This document shows positions 9,682 through 18,423 of a stretch of 64,000 nucleotides of DNA, piece after piece. Numbering within the stretch: the stretch's first letter is position 1; the number at the start of each line of letters is the position of its first letter. The position numbers and the translations under genes are program-made. Source of the stretch: UMGS1519 sp050951005 (lineage in GTDB: Bacteria > Actinomycetota > Coriobacteriia > Coriobacteriales > Eggerthellaceae); the NCBI GenBank assembly GCA_050951005.1, contig JBMNIP010000002.1, positions 310,001 to 374,000 on the forward strand. The letters run 5' to 3'. A model generated the notes under the pieces. The model saw only the letters and a program-made list of their open reading frames with translations. It was not told the origin of the DNA and did not search any database.

Positions 9682-10175
9682 CATCGAACTTCGGCAAATT
9701 ACGAGAATCGTCCTGGATCGGACTGGCACGGGAGCATATTACTCCCCAAGGAAGCCGGTCGGAATACTGCGCACAACATACCGAAAAGAAAGGCCCTTTT
9801 ATCAAACCCCAGCATAAGACCTTTGCCAAATATCTGATTGTCGGCGGGTCGACGGCGCTTCTCGAACTGCTGATTTTCCAGGGGCTGTTCCACCTCTCGT
9901 CGGGGAACGTCCCGCTCGCAAACATCACGGCGGTCGCAATCGCTACAGGGCTCAATTTCCTGCTGAATAGAAACGTCACGTTCCAAAGCGCCAGCAACCC
10001 GGCTGTTGCCTTGGCGAAATACCTGTTCCTCTTCGTCTTCAATACCGCATTCTCGACCGTGGTCATTTCCCTACTGGTCTCATACGGTATTGCATCCATA
10101 CTTGCCAAGCTACTCACGATGGCATGTATCGTCTGTTGGAACTTCGTGCTCTATCGCAAATTCGTGTTCAAATGA
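9678..10175 (+). CDS. GtrA/GtcA-family small membrane protein (putative polyprenyl-phosphate-sugar flippase)
   Basis: 165 residues with about four transmembrane helices from residue 50 on. The GtrA-type blocks are FAKYLIVGGSTALLELLIF, LNFLLNRNVTF and WNFVLYRKFVF. The family is thought to flip polyprenyl-phosphate-linked sugars across the membrane, between a cytoplasmic GT2 enzyme and an external GT-C enzyme. The start codon overlaps the YfhO stop (ATGA at 9678), which argues for coupled translation. An extra 45-residue polar N-terminal stretch precedes the first helix and may be cytoplasmic. It converges with the GT2 gene that ends at 10180, only 4 bases away. Confidence 0.87.
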   Translation: MTSNFGKLRESSWIGLAREHITPQGSRSEYCAQHTEKKGPFIKPQHKTFAKYLIVGGSTALLELLIFQGLFHLSSGNVPLANITAVAIATGLNFLLNRNVTFQSASNPAVALAKYLFLFVFNTAFSTVVISLLVSYGIASILAKLLTMACIVCWNFVLYRKFVFK

Positions 10176-10179
10176 TGCG

Positions 10180-11163
10180 CTAGATGGCCCGCTTCCTCTT
10201 GCGAGTTGCAAGGGTGTCTTCGCGCGCGATGTAGATGGGACGGTTCTTCCCCTGAATGTAAGCTCGGCCAAGGTATTCGCCAATCACGCCTAGGAAAAAC
10301 AGTTGGAGTCCGCCGAAGAGAAGGATGAGGGCAACAATCGTTGCAAAACCAGGAACATCTACCCCGAATAGGAGTACCTGGAACACGATTACTAAAAGAT
10401 AGACAACCGCGGCAATCGATACGATGCTGCCAAGCAGCATCGAGAACTTCAGCGGCGCCGTCGTGAAGGAGAGTAGGCCGCCTATCGCATATCTGACCAG
10501 TTTTGAGAACGACCAGCTCGAATCGCCAGCAAGGCGTTCGTCGGGAGTATAAGGATACGGCAGGGTCTTGAAGCCGACCCACGCAAAGAGACCCTTGGAA
10601 AATCGGTTGTATTCGGGCATAGAGAGCAAGGCATCGCCGACTACGCGCCTGAACACCCTAAAATCGCTTGCGTCTGGAACGACCGACATCCTTGAAGACC
10701 TCTGTAGAATCCCGTAGAACTTGCGTGAGAACCAGTTTCTGAACGCGCTGTCCTTGCGGTTTTCCTGATAGGCCGCAACGCAATCATACGACCTATTCTC
10801 CATCAGAAGCTCGAGCATCTTACGCATGGTGGACGGTTGCTGCTGCAAGTCGGAATCGATGAATCCCTGGAAGCGCCCACGGGCATGCTCGAGCCCGGCA
10901 TACATGGCAGACTCCTTGCCGAAATTGCGGGAAAAGGAAACGATTCGGATGTCACAGGGCAGGTCAGGAAGTTGCGAGACGGCACGCATTGCCTCAAGCG
11001 TGCCGTCGCTGCTTCCGTCGTCAACGAATACGATCTCATAGCTGCCAGGAAAGTCTGCAAAAGCCTCTATCGCAGCGGAGTAGAAAGGCCGGATGTTCTC
11101 GGCTTCGTTGAATCCAGGAACAATCATGCTGAAATCGATATTCCCAGAAGCAACAGCTTCCAC
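10180..11163 (-). CDS. GT2 family polyprenyl-phosphate glycosyltransferase (CsbB/GtrB/DPM1-like), copy 1
   Basis: 327 residues, GTG start with AAAGGA six bases upstream. The N-terminal GT-A domain has SMIVPGFNEAENI, the VDDGSSDGT nucleotide-sugar motif, FSRNFGKESAMYAGL and the acidic pair in IDSDLQQQP. RFSKGLFAWVGF and DSSWSFSKL follow, as in bactoprenol glucosyl/mannosyl transferases. Two transmembrane helices (about 230-300) anchor the C-terminus. It should transfer a sugar from a nucleotide donor to undecaprenyl phosphate on the cytoplasmic face. It is on the opposite strand from its presumed partners, the GtrA and YfhO proteins. Confidence 0.88.
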   Translation of the reverse strand: MEAVASGNIDFSMIVPGFNEAENIRPFYSAAIEAFADFPGSYEIVFVDDGSSDGTLEAMRAVSQLPDLPCDIRIVSFSRNFGKESAMYAGLEHARGRFQGFIDSDLQQQPSTMRKMLELLMENRSYDCVAAYQENRKDSAFRNWFSRKFYGILQRSSRMSVVPDASDFRVFRRVVGDALLSMPEYNRFSKGLFAWVGFKTLPYPYTPDERLAGDSSWSFSKLVRYAIGGLLSFTTAPLKFSMLLGSIVSIAAVVYLLVIVFQVLLFGVDVPGFATIVALILLFGGLQLFFLGVIGEYLGRAYIQGKNRPIYIAREDTLATRKRKRAI

Positions 11164-11693
11164 ATCGTTTCCTTTCCAGTAAGCCTATTAGCCTATTGCA
11201 TTGCCCAAAAGGAGGGGGCGCTGTGCCATTCGGATGGTCTTCGCCTTTACCTTCCGTTCCTTTTCCTTAGAAGAAGACCGCAATGCGGACTGACAGGCTA
11301 GGAAATGAACGTCCCAAATCCCTCTGAATAGATTTGTAACGATTTTACCAGATTACATCGCCCTCATCAGCGCTTTTGCCTTTTCAAACCCGAATTGAAG
11401 CTTAAGGGAAAATAATTTCACTGATTGTTGGAATAGTATGCATAAATCGTACGCTTTTGTTTGAACGAATGGATGTCTTTCATGCCCGCTCGGCGAGGAA
11501 TACCCCAAGGCTGCCGATTATCGGTTGCCACCGTGCTCTTATACCGCCAAGGTTCCGTCGATACCGCAAGCGTTTGAACTGTCGTGGCCGTCCTTTGAAG
11601 CCTTGTTAACTTTTCGTGAAATGCGCGATGGCCGAAAACCCTCCTACTACAGTCGACTAATTGCAACGTGCAGTACGAAACGAATGGATTTCG
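11164..11693. other. 530-bp divergent spacer between two GT2 genes, no gene seen
   Basis: Noticeably AT-richer than the flanks. It must contain promoters for both GT2 genes. No clear -10/-35 pair, repeat or hairpin was found. A TTG at 11661 is in frame with the rightward gene but has no ribosome binding site. Confidence 0.5.
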
Positions 11694-12752
11694 ATGGGTG
11701 GGGACACGGAAACTATCAAATACGCTCAGGCAGGCGTAAAGCGTCCCGCACCTGCCGCGCCATCGTCTGAGCACTCTCCACTTCGTCGGCCCGCGGATGA
11801 GCAACCGCCGCAAGCTCGCCTCTGCATCGTGGTTCCCTGCCATAACGAGGAGCAGTCGCTCCCGCTGTTCATGGATGCGATGCAAAGCCAGGCAGAGCCG
11901 CTTGCGCCCTACCTCGCCGACCTGAGTTACGTGTTCGTCGACGACGGCTCGAGCGACGGCACCCTGGCCGTCCTGAAGCAGCTGCACGAGAAGAACCCGT
12001 CGTCCCACTACGTATCGTTCACGCGGAACTTCGGCAAGGAGGCCGCCTTCCTCGCCGGGTTGAGGACCGCGCTGGGCACCGGGGCGACCCACATCGCCGT
12101 CATGGACGCGGACCTGCAGGACCCGCCCTCGTTGCTGCCCGAGATGCTCGAGAAGATGCGGTCGACCGGTGCCCAGGTCGTCGCCGCCTACCGCACGACC
12201 CGGGAAGGGGAGCCGAGGATGCGCAGCTGGTTCGCGCACCGGTTCTACCATTTCATCAACCGCGTCTCCGACGTGCACATGCGCGACGGCGCGCGCGACT
12301 TCCGCATCATGCGCCGGCCGGTGGTGGAGACCATCGTGGCCATGCCCGAGCGATGCCGCTTCTCGAAGGGGCTGTTCATGTGGGGCGGCTTCCCCACCGA
12401 GTGGGTCGGCTACGAGAACGCAGAACGCGAGGGCGGGAAGAGCTCCTGGAGCTTCTGGAAGCTGGCCCGCTATGCCATCGAGGGCATCGTATCCTTCTCC
12501 GTGGTGCCCTTGGAGGCGATCTCGGTCACCGGTCTCGTCGTCTTCCTGCTTGCATTGGTCTTCCTGGTGATCATCATCGTGCGGGCCGCCCTGTTCGGCG
12601 ACCCGGTAAGTGGCTGGCCATCGCTCGTCTGCATAATAACCCTGTTCTCGGGCATGCTGATCTTCGGCATGGGCGTGCTCGGGCTCTACCAGTCCCGCAT
12701 CTACCAGGAAATCAAGCAGCGCCCGGTATACCTGGTTCGGGAGAAGCAATGA
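11694..12752 (+). CDS. GT2 family polyprenyl-phosphate glycosyltransferase, copy 2
   Basis: 352 residues from the ATG at 11694 (weak GGA five bases upstream); TTG at 11661 would add 11 residues. The GT-A domain begins at LCIVVPCHNEEQSLPLF and has VFVDDGSSDGT, TRNFGKEAAFLAGL and VMDADLQDPP. RFSKGLFMWGGFPTEW and GKSSWSFWKL follow, then two C-terminal transmembrane helices. It is the same class as the leftward copy at 10180, but its N-terminus is longer and its middle is visibly GC-richer, so the two are diverged paralogues rather than a recent copy. Its stop overlaps the start of the second YfhO gene (ATGA at 12749), pairing this enzyme with that transferase. Confidence 0.88.
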   Translation: MGGDTETIKYAQAGVKRPAPAAPSSEHSPLRRPADEQPPQARLCIVVPCHNEEQSLPLFMDAMQSQAEPLAPYLADLSYVFVDDGSSDGTLAVLKQLHEKNPSSHYVSFTRNFGKEAAFLAGLRTALGTGATHIAVMDADLQDPPSLLPEMLEKMRSTGAQVVAAYRTTREGEPRMRSWFAHRFYHFINRVSDVHMRDGARDFRIMRRPVVETIVAMPERCRFSKGLFMWGGFPTEWVGYENAEREGGKSSWSFWKLARYAIEGIVSFSVVPLEAISVTGLVVFLLALVFLVIIIVRAALFGDPVSGWPSLVCIITLFSGMLIFGMGVLGLYQSRIYQEIKQRPVYLVREKQ

Positions 12753-15631
12753 CCATTGCGTTCCCCATGCGCCGGGATGCCGCGTCGAGCGCCCTGCCAC
12801 GGGAGACCCGAAGCGTCCATCCACGGCGCAAAGGCCGGACCGTCGGGCAGTTCATCGAACGTATCGGCTACTGGAAGGCCTATCTGCTCGCCTTCGCGGT
12901 TACCGCCGTTCTCTGCCTTGCCTGGTTCCTGTTCTCGGGGCACACCTTCGTCTGGTGCTCCGACGGCTGGGCGCAGCACTACCGCGCCTACATCTACTAC
13001 GGCCAATGGCTGCGTGAAGCGGCCTCAGCATTGCTGGCAGGAAACCCCGCCGCCATTCCCCAGTGGGACTTCAGCCTCGGCGAGGGCAACGACGTGCTCG
13101 ACACGATGCACTACTACGCTATCGGCAGCCCCTTCACCCTGGGATGCGCCTTCGTCCCCGAACAGGGCATGTGGATCTACTACGACCTTATGATCCTTGT
13201 GCGCCTTTTCCTGTCCGGCCTGGTATTCTCCAAACTCTGCTTCGAACTGGGACATCGCAACATGGTCGGAGTACTTGCAGGCACCCTTTCCTATGCCTTC
13301 TGCGGCTGGGCGATGATGGCACTCTACCGGCATCCGTTCTTCCTCGATCCAATGGTGTGGATGCCCATGCTCGTACTCGGCATCGAGAAGGTCCTCAACG
13401 GGAAGCGGCCGTGGACGTTCGTGTGGGCGGTGTTCCTCTCGTGCATCTCGAACGTCTACTTCGCCTGGATCCTGGCTCTGCTGACACTCACCTACCTTGC
13501 CGTCCGCCTACCGTTGTTACGCGAGCGGACCCGGCGCGAAAAATGGTATAGCCTGGCCGTCTTCGTAGGTTGCGCCATCCTCGGCATTGCCATGTCCGCC
13601 GTCATCATGTTGCCGATGGCGATGTTCGTCACCGGCGATTCCCGCGCTGGCGGTCTCTCCATTCTGGGGATATTCTTCCAACCTGCCTACTACGAGCGCG
13701 GAATCCTTACGCTGATGTCGTCGCAGCCAGGCGCAATGAACCGTACCGCCTTATCATTCGGCGCACCGATAATGCTCTCCATTGTCTATCTCTTCACTTC
13801 CCGCAACCAGCGGACGCTGAAGATCCTGCTGGTTATCGCGGCTGCCTTCTATGTTTTCCCGGTTTTCTCACAGATCCTGAACGGCCTATCTTATGCGGCA
13901 GGGCGCTGGACCTTCGCCGCTGGCTTACTGGGCGCCTACGCTCTGGTAGCGAATTGGGAGCACCTGTTCTCCCCCGACCAAAAGACCGTCCGCCCGCTTG
14001 TGATTTTCCTCGTCGCCTATTGCATCCTGTGCGCCGCACTGATTGCAATGAACCCATCATATCTGTCCGGTAGGCTCTCCATCGTCTGCCAAATCGCCAT
14101 CGGTGCGTTGTTTCTCTATTCGATATTCCGAGCCGGGCAAATGCACCGCTATTCTGCGCAGTCCTTGGCCCTATGCCTGGTCGTCTGCGCGCTTGCCGTC
14201 AATTTCGCCTTCTACTACGCCCCCTTCGGAAGCAATATCTACTCCACGACATTCAAGAGCCGCGAGATAACCGAGAATCTGCATGCCGACATGTCCGAGG
14301 CGCTTTCCGATGAGGGTGGCGGTTTCTACCGCATCTCCCCCTCGGCGAACCCTTCGAAAGCCATGCCGAACAACGCCGGCGTCACTTCGGGGCAATCCTC
14401 AACGTCCTATTATTGGTCGTTCGCAAACCCGGCACTGACGGCTTATCGCGAAAACCTCGGCATCCCCGAGACAGAGGCCTTCAACATGACGGGATACAAT
14501 GGCAGCACCCATCTATTGGCGAATGCATGCGTCAGATATTATTTCTGCCCCTCTTCGATGAAGGGGAAAGCGGTCCTTCCCTACGGATTTGCCTATCGGT
14601 CAACCGAGAAGACGGGAACAACGTTTACAAAGGAGAAGCGGATGGGGACGCATTCGCCCTACGCCAGCAAAGTATACGAAAACCGCTATCAGGCCCCCTT
14701 CGCCTACACGACCTCAAAACAGGCCAGCATCGATTCCTGGATGAATCTGAGCCTGGTCGGCCGTCAATCCTGCGTCCCTGGCACTGCCGTGCTCGATCGG
14801 ACAGTCAGAGGCTTGTCTGAAAGCAGCATCGAAGACAAATCCAACGCGTTGCCGTTCCATGTGATTCGGACTCGGGGCCTGAGCTTTCAAGGAAATGCAG
14901 TCACCACCACTGCTCCGAACGCAAAGCTGACCCTGCGTTTCAAGGGAACCGCAAATGCCGAAACCTATGTGGTGCTGAGGAATTTCGATTGCGACTTCAC
15001 TGAGGGAAAATACGGTACCGCTCCCGATTCTGGCAATGTGACCGTAACCACACGGAGAAACGAGAAGAGCCTGTTGATCTACCGATCGAAGGTCGATCCT
15101 GAATACTCCGGACTGCATGACTTCGCCATCAATACCGGTTATCACAATAAACCGCTGAAGCAGCTGACTATCACCTTCCAATATCCCGGCACCTATACCT
15201 TCGACTCGTTGGGTATCGAAACGCTTTCCATGAACGGATATGAAGATACCGTCAGACAGATTAACGACCACGCAGCGAAGGATGTCACCTTCGGCGCGAA
15301 TACGGTGACTGCCGAGTTCTCATCCGACGGCATGTCGCTGGCATGCTTCTCCATTCCCTATGCCAAGGGATGGCAGGCATTCGTCGATGGCAAGGAGACG
15401 CCGGTCTTGAAGAACCTCGCTTACCTGGCAGTACCCCTTGATGGCGGATCGCATACCGTAGAGCTGCGCTACCATACTCCATATCTGAAGGCCGGCGCCA
15501 TAATCAGCCTTGCAGCATTCCTTCTATTCGCCCTTATAGCTGCCGCCGTATCGTTCTCCAACCGAACCTTAAAAGCTCGACAACCGGGCAAGTCCCGCGC
15601 TTCTTCCCACGGCGCACACGCCCGTTCCTAG
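12749..15631 (+). CDS. YfhO-family multi-pass membrane protein (GT-C type glycosyltransferase), copy 2
   Basis: 960 residues from the ATG that overlaps the GT2 stop; the longer upstream frame lies inside the GT2 gene and is not used. The architecture matches copy 1: basic N-terminal tail, about a dozen membrane segments, a large external domain from about residue 510 to 920, and a last helix. The first loop reads SDGWAQHYRAYIYYGQWLRE and is followed by GEGNDVLDTMHYYAIG. The C-terminal YfhO block is PYAKGWQAFVDG. Whole blocks are shared with copy 1, including the membrane regions and the HTVELRYHTPYL tail. The role, inferred from the family, is transfer of a lipid-carried sugar to a surface acceptor. 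Confidence 0.88.
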   Translation: MTIAFPMRRDAASSALPRETRSVHPRRKGRTVGQFIERIGYWKAYLLAFAVTAVLCLAWFLFSGHTFVWCSDGWAQHYRAYIYYGQWLREAASALLAGNPAAIPQWDFSLGEGNDVLDTMHYYAIGSPFTLGCAFVPEQGMWIYYDLMILVRLFLSGLVFSKLCFELGHRNMVGVLAGTLSYAFCGWAMMALYRHPFFLDPMVWMPMLVLGIEKVLNGKRPWTFVWAVFLSCISNVYFAWILALLTLTYLAVRLPLLRERTRREKWYSLAVFVGCAILGIAMSAVIMLPMAMFVTGDSRAGGLSILGIFFQPAYYERGILTLMSSQPGAMNRTALSFGAPIMLSIVYLFTSRNQRTLKILLVIAAAFYVFPVFSQILNGLSYAAGRWTFAAGLLGAYALVANWEHLFSPDQKTVRPLVIFLVAYCILCAALIAMNPSYLSGRLSIVCQIAIGALFLYSIFRAGQMHRYSAQSLALCLVVCALAVNFAFYYAPFGSNIYSTTFKSREITENLHADMSEALSDEGGGFYRISPSANPSKAMPNNAGVTSGQSSTSYYWSFANPALTAYRENLGIPETEAFNMTGYNGSTHLLANACVRYYFCPSSMKGKAVLPYGFAYRSTEKTGTTFTKEKRMGTHSPYASKVYENRYQAPFAYTTSKQASIDSWMNLSLVGRQSCVPGTAVLDRTVRGLSESSIEDKSNALPFHVIRTRGLSFQGNAVTTTAPNAKLTLRFKGTANAETYVVLRNFDCDFTEGKYGTAPDSGNVTVTTRRNEKSLLIYRSKVDPEYSGLHDFAINTGYHNKPLKQLTITFQYPGTYTFDSLGIETLSMNGYEDTVRQINDHAAKDVTFGANTVTAEFSSDGMSLACFSIPYAKGWQAFVDGKETPVLKNLAYLAVPLDGGSHTVELRYHTPYLKAGAIISLAAFLLFALIAAAVSFSNRTLKARQPGKSRASSHGAHARS

Positions 15632-15805
15632 GCAATCGTAGCGGGAATATCCGCCTTCGGCGCTTCTTCGAGTACCTCCCGATTTTTCAGACCTGCCTGT
15701 TCCGAAAATGCACGGATGGCATAAAAGGCTCGACTTACAGGGAGTTTTCAGCCGACATGCGTACCCTGTTGACCCGCAACAGATAATGAAATAAGGAGAA
15801 CCCGA

Positions 15806-17869
15806 ATGAGCGAAACGCATCGCATATCCGCGCATCCCTCACCCGCCGATTCCAGCGGAGTATCTATTCCATCAAGACGCAAGGACCTCCTGAAGAAGGC
15901 CGGAGTCGGCGCGGTCACCGTTGCCCTGGCTGCCTCCATGGTCCCCTTGAGCGCCTGCAGCTCAACAGAGAACAACGACAACTCGACCGAAAGCGCATCG
16001 ATATCAAGCGAGAGCACACAGGCAAACACGTCAGGCTCCGGCACGGCAAGCTCCCAGGGAACCGCGAGCTCTTCCAATTCTTCCGGGACTGCAGACAGCC
16101 AACAGAACGGAACGCCGCCCGATCTGCCAAGCGGTACCGCGCAAGATGGATCGGTAGGAGGAGGCGCCAACACGCAGAACTTCGATTACTCCGGGAACTA
16201 TTCCGCTACGAAAACCGCCGACGGCAAGAATAAAACCATTGCCAATACGACGATCGCGGCAACGGATACGGATGCCAATGCCGCGCTCGTTGAGAATGGC
16301 GGAACCCTGACATTGGCAAAAGACACCATAACGAAATCCGGCGATGACGCCAGCAACGCTGACAACTGCAATTTCTACGGCGTGAATTCCGGCGTGCTGG
16401 CCGTCGGCAAGAAATCGAAGGCGATAATCGAGGATTCGTCGATCACCACGATCAGCGCCGGCAGCAACGGCATCTTCTCAACCGATAATGCTACCGTCTT
16501 CGCCAATAACGACACGGTGACCACCGCAAGTTCTGACGGGAATGCCCGCGGGCTGGATGCTACCTATGGAGGCACCATCGTTGCCAACAAGATGACTATA
16601 AGCACGGCAGGAGCACATAGCGCCTCTGTCGCCACCGATCGGGGCGGCGGGAACATCTCGCTTGCCAACAGCACGCTCTCTACCAAGGGATCTGGTTCTC
16701 CCCTGCTCTATTCCACCGGCGACATAGAAGTCGACAACGTTACCGGCACCGCTTCGGGTTCGCAGATTGCCGGCATGGAAGGGCTGAACAGCATCCTCAT
16801 CAGCAATTCGACCCTGAAAAGCACCAACGATGCAATCTCCGGCAGCGATCCCCAGAAGAACGGCATCATCATCTACCAATCCACTTCGGGAGATGCAGAG
16901 ACGGCAATCGGCGATGCGGCAAGCTTCGGCGCCGAGGATTCAACGCTATCCACCACCATATCCGACGGTTCGATGTTCTATCTCACCAATACGACCGCAA
17001 ACGTCGTGCTCAAGAACACCACCCTCGATTTCGACAGCAGCAAGGTGGCTCTCTTAACCGCACAGGGAAACGACTCGAACAACTGGGGAAGCGCCGGGTC
17101 GAACGGGGCAACCGTTAATTTCACGCTTGACAGCGAGAACGTCTCCGGGGCAATCGACGTGGACGACATCAGCACCGCCAACGTCTACCTGCTCAATGGC
17201 ACCACCTGGACCGGAAGCACCTCGATTACCGAGAACAGCGCAAGCAATAAATCCACGAGCAAGACACCGTTGTCCATCAACGTGGACAGCGACTCTACCT
17301 GGGTAGTGACCGATGATAGCACGGTCTCAAACCTGAACGTCGCAACAGGTGGCAAGATTGTGGATGCCGATGGGAAGACGGTCACCCTCAAGGTTGACGG
17401 CACTACTGTCGTCCAGGGCGACAGCGACTACACCGTAACGATAAACGGCTCGTATTCGACTAAGGTCAAGACAACGGATGCGAATACAATCGATTCGGCA
17501 AGCATCAGCCGCACCGCTTTCGATAGGGAAATAGGCACCAGCACCACATTCGGCACGAACGATTCCGACGAGCGCGGTTCCTCGGTTGAAGAAAATATCG
17601 AGTTCGCGTCGACAGCCGATTCCGGCAGCTCCAGCCAGAGCGCCGACAACAGCTCCTCATCAAGCTCGAACAGCGGGAACATGACCGCTGACCAACTACT
17701 AGCCTGGTTGAAAAACCTGATCTTCGGAAACCAGGGCAGTCAGAACGGCCAAAGCATGCCCGACGATAGCCCTGAATCCGGGCAGGCACCCGGCAGTTCG
17801 TCGAGCAGCACGCCGGCTGAGAAGCCCGGTTCAGATACGCCAAACGTTTCAGACAGTTCCGCCGCCTGA
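15806..17869 (+). CDS. Tat-type lipoprotein with repetitive beta-helix-like body
   Basis: 687 residues, ATG preceded by AAGGAG. The N-terminus has a twin-arginine motif SRRKDLLKK (23-31), a hydrophobic stretch and a lipobox LSAC with Cys51, so export by Tat and lipid anchoring are likely. A Ser/Thr/Asn/Gly-rich linker follows to about 120. Residues 130-560 are made of short degenerate repeats such as GGTLTLAKDTI, NSTLSTKGSGS and NTTLDFDSS, typical of right-handed beta-helix surface proteins. The C-terminal 90 residues are Ser/Gly/Pro-rich with no LPXTG sorting signal. Function is unknown; adhesin or carbohydrate binding are guesses. It lies 174 bases after the second YfhO gene, in the same direction, and could be a glycosylation substrate. 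Confidence 0.8.
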   Translation: MSETHRISAHPSPADSSGVSIPSRRKDLLKKAGVGAVTVALAASMVPLSACSSTENNDNSTESASISSESTQANTSGSGTASSQGTASSSNSSGTADSQQNGTPPDLPSGTAQDGSVGGGANTQNFDYSGNYSATKTADGKNKTIANTTIAATDTDANAALVENGGTLTLAKDTITKSGDDASNADNCNFYGVNSGVLAVGKKSKAIIEDSSITTISAGSNGIFSTDNATVFANNDTVTTASSDGNARGLDATYGGTIVANKMTISTAGAHSASVATDRGGGNISLANSTLSTKGSGSPLLYSTGDIEVDNVTGTASGSQIAGMEGLNSILISNSTLKSTNDAISGSDPQKNGIIIYQSTSGDAETAIGDAASFGAEDSTLSTTISDGSMFYLTNTTANVVLKNTTLDFDSSKVALLTAQGNDSNNWGSAGSNGATVNFTLDSENVSGAIDVDDISTANVYLLNGTTWTGSTSITENSASNKSTSKTPLSINVDSDSTWVVTDDSTVSNLNVATGGKIVDADGKTVTLKVDGTTVVQGDSDYTVTINGSYSTKVKTTDANTIDSASISRTAFDREIGTSTTFGTNDSDERGSSVEENIEFASTADSGSSSQSADNSSSSSSNSGNMTADQLLAWLKNLIFGNQGSQNGQSMPDDSPESGQAPGSSSSSTPAEKPGSDTPNVSDSSAA

Positions 17870-17951
17870 TAAAGCGACACTCCGCCACACATTACCACAA
17901 CATCTCGTCACACTGTACCTGCAGGAACATCTGGCTATCGATGGGCAATAA

Positions 17952-17978
17952 AAAGGGGCACCCATTTGGTGCCCCTTT
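17952..17978 (-). terminator. intrinsic terminator of the atp operon
   Basis: Stem 17952-17962 with 17968-17978 (11 bp, GGGGCACC core, 5-nt loop). Read leftwards it is followed by TTTTTATT. It lies just after the atpC stop and also faces the lipoprotein gene. Confidence 0.88.
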
Positions 17979-18003
17979 ATCTGCGGAATGTTCCGATAGC
18001 AGC

Positions 18004-18423
18004 TTACAGAGAATCCTGCTCCTGCTTTGCATCGCGTCGTAGATATACCCAACGCAGCTTACGCTCGAGCACCCTCTTCTTGATGCTGCCTTCTTCCTCG
18101 GCATCGATGCGCTGCTTCAATTCGGCCTCTTCATCCTTCAGACCCTCAAGGTCCACATCGTCCACGGCAATACCGCGGTCGACAAGGACGAACACGCGAT
18201 CGCCCGTGCAATAGGCATAGCCGCCCTGCGTGACGAATCGCTTGATGGAGTCGTCCTGCAAATGAACGCGCACGACACCGCTATTCAGCCTCGACAACAC
18301 GGGTACGTGACCCTCCATGAAGCCCATCTCTCCGGCACGACCGGGAACGACCACCATGGAAACCTCGTTGTTCCGGTATACGCGATCGTTCAGATGCACG
18401 ATGTCACATGCGATTTTGGACAT
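18004..18423 (-). CDS. atpC: ATP synthase F1 epsilon subunit
   Basis: 139 residues. The N-terminal beta-sandwich has the family blocks VVVPGRAGEMGFMEGHVPVLSRL and GGYAYCTGDRVFVLVD, followed by a charged two-helix C-terminal domain (DEEAELKQRIDAEEEGSIKKR), the part that can inhibit hydrolysis. It is part of the central rotor stalk. The start overlaps the atpD stop by one base (TAATG at 18423). It is the last gene of the operon. Confidence 0.95.
   Translation of the reverse strand: MSKIACDIVHLNDRVYRNNEVSMVVVPGRAGEMGFMEGHVPVLSRLNSGVVRVHLQDDSIKRFVTQGGYAYCTGDRVFVLVDRGIAVDDVDLEGLKDEEAELKQRIDAEEEGSIKKRVLERKLRWVYLRRDAKQEQDSL

Noticed and set aside
11418..12824. A 468-codon minus-strand frame opposite the second GT2 gene
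   Set aside because: Asp/His/Gly/Arg-rich mirror sequence; the plus strand has all GT2 motifs.
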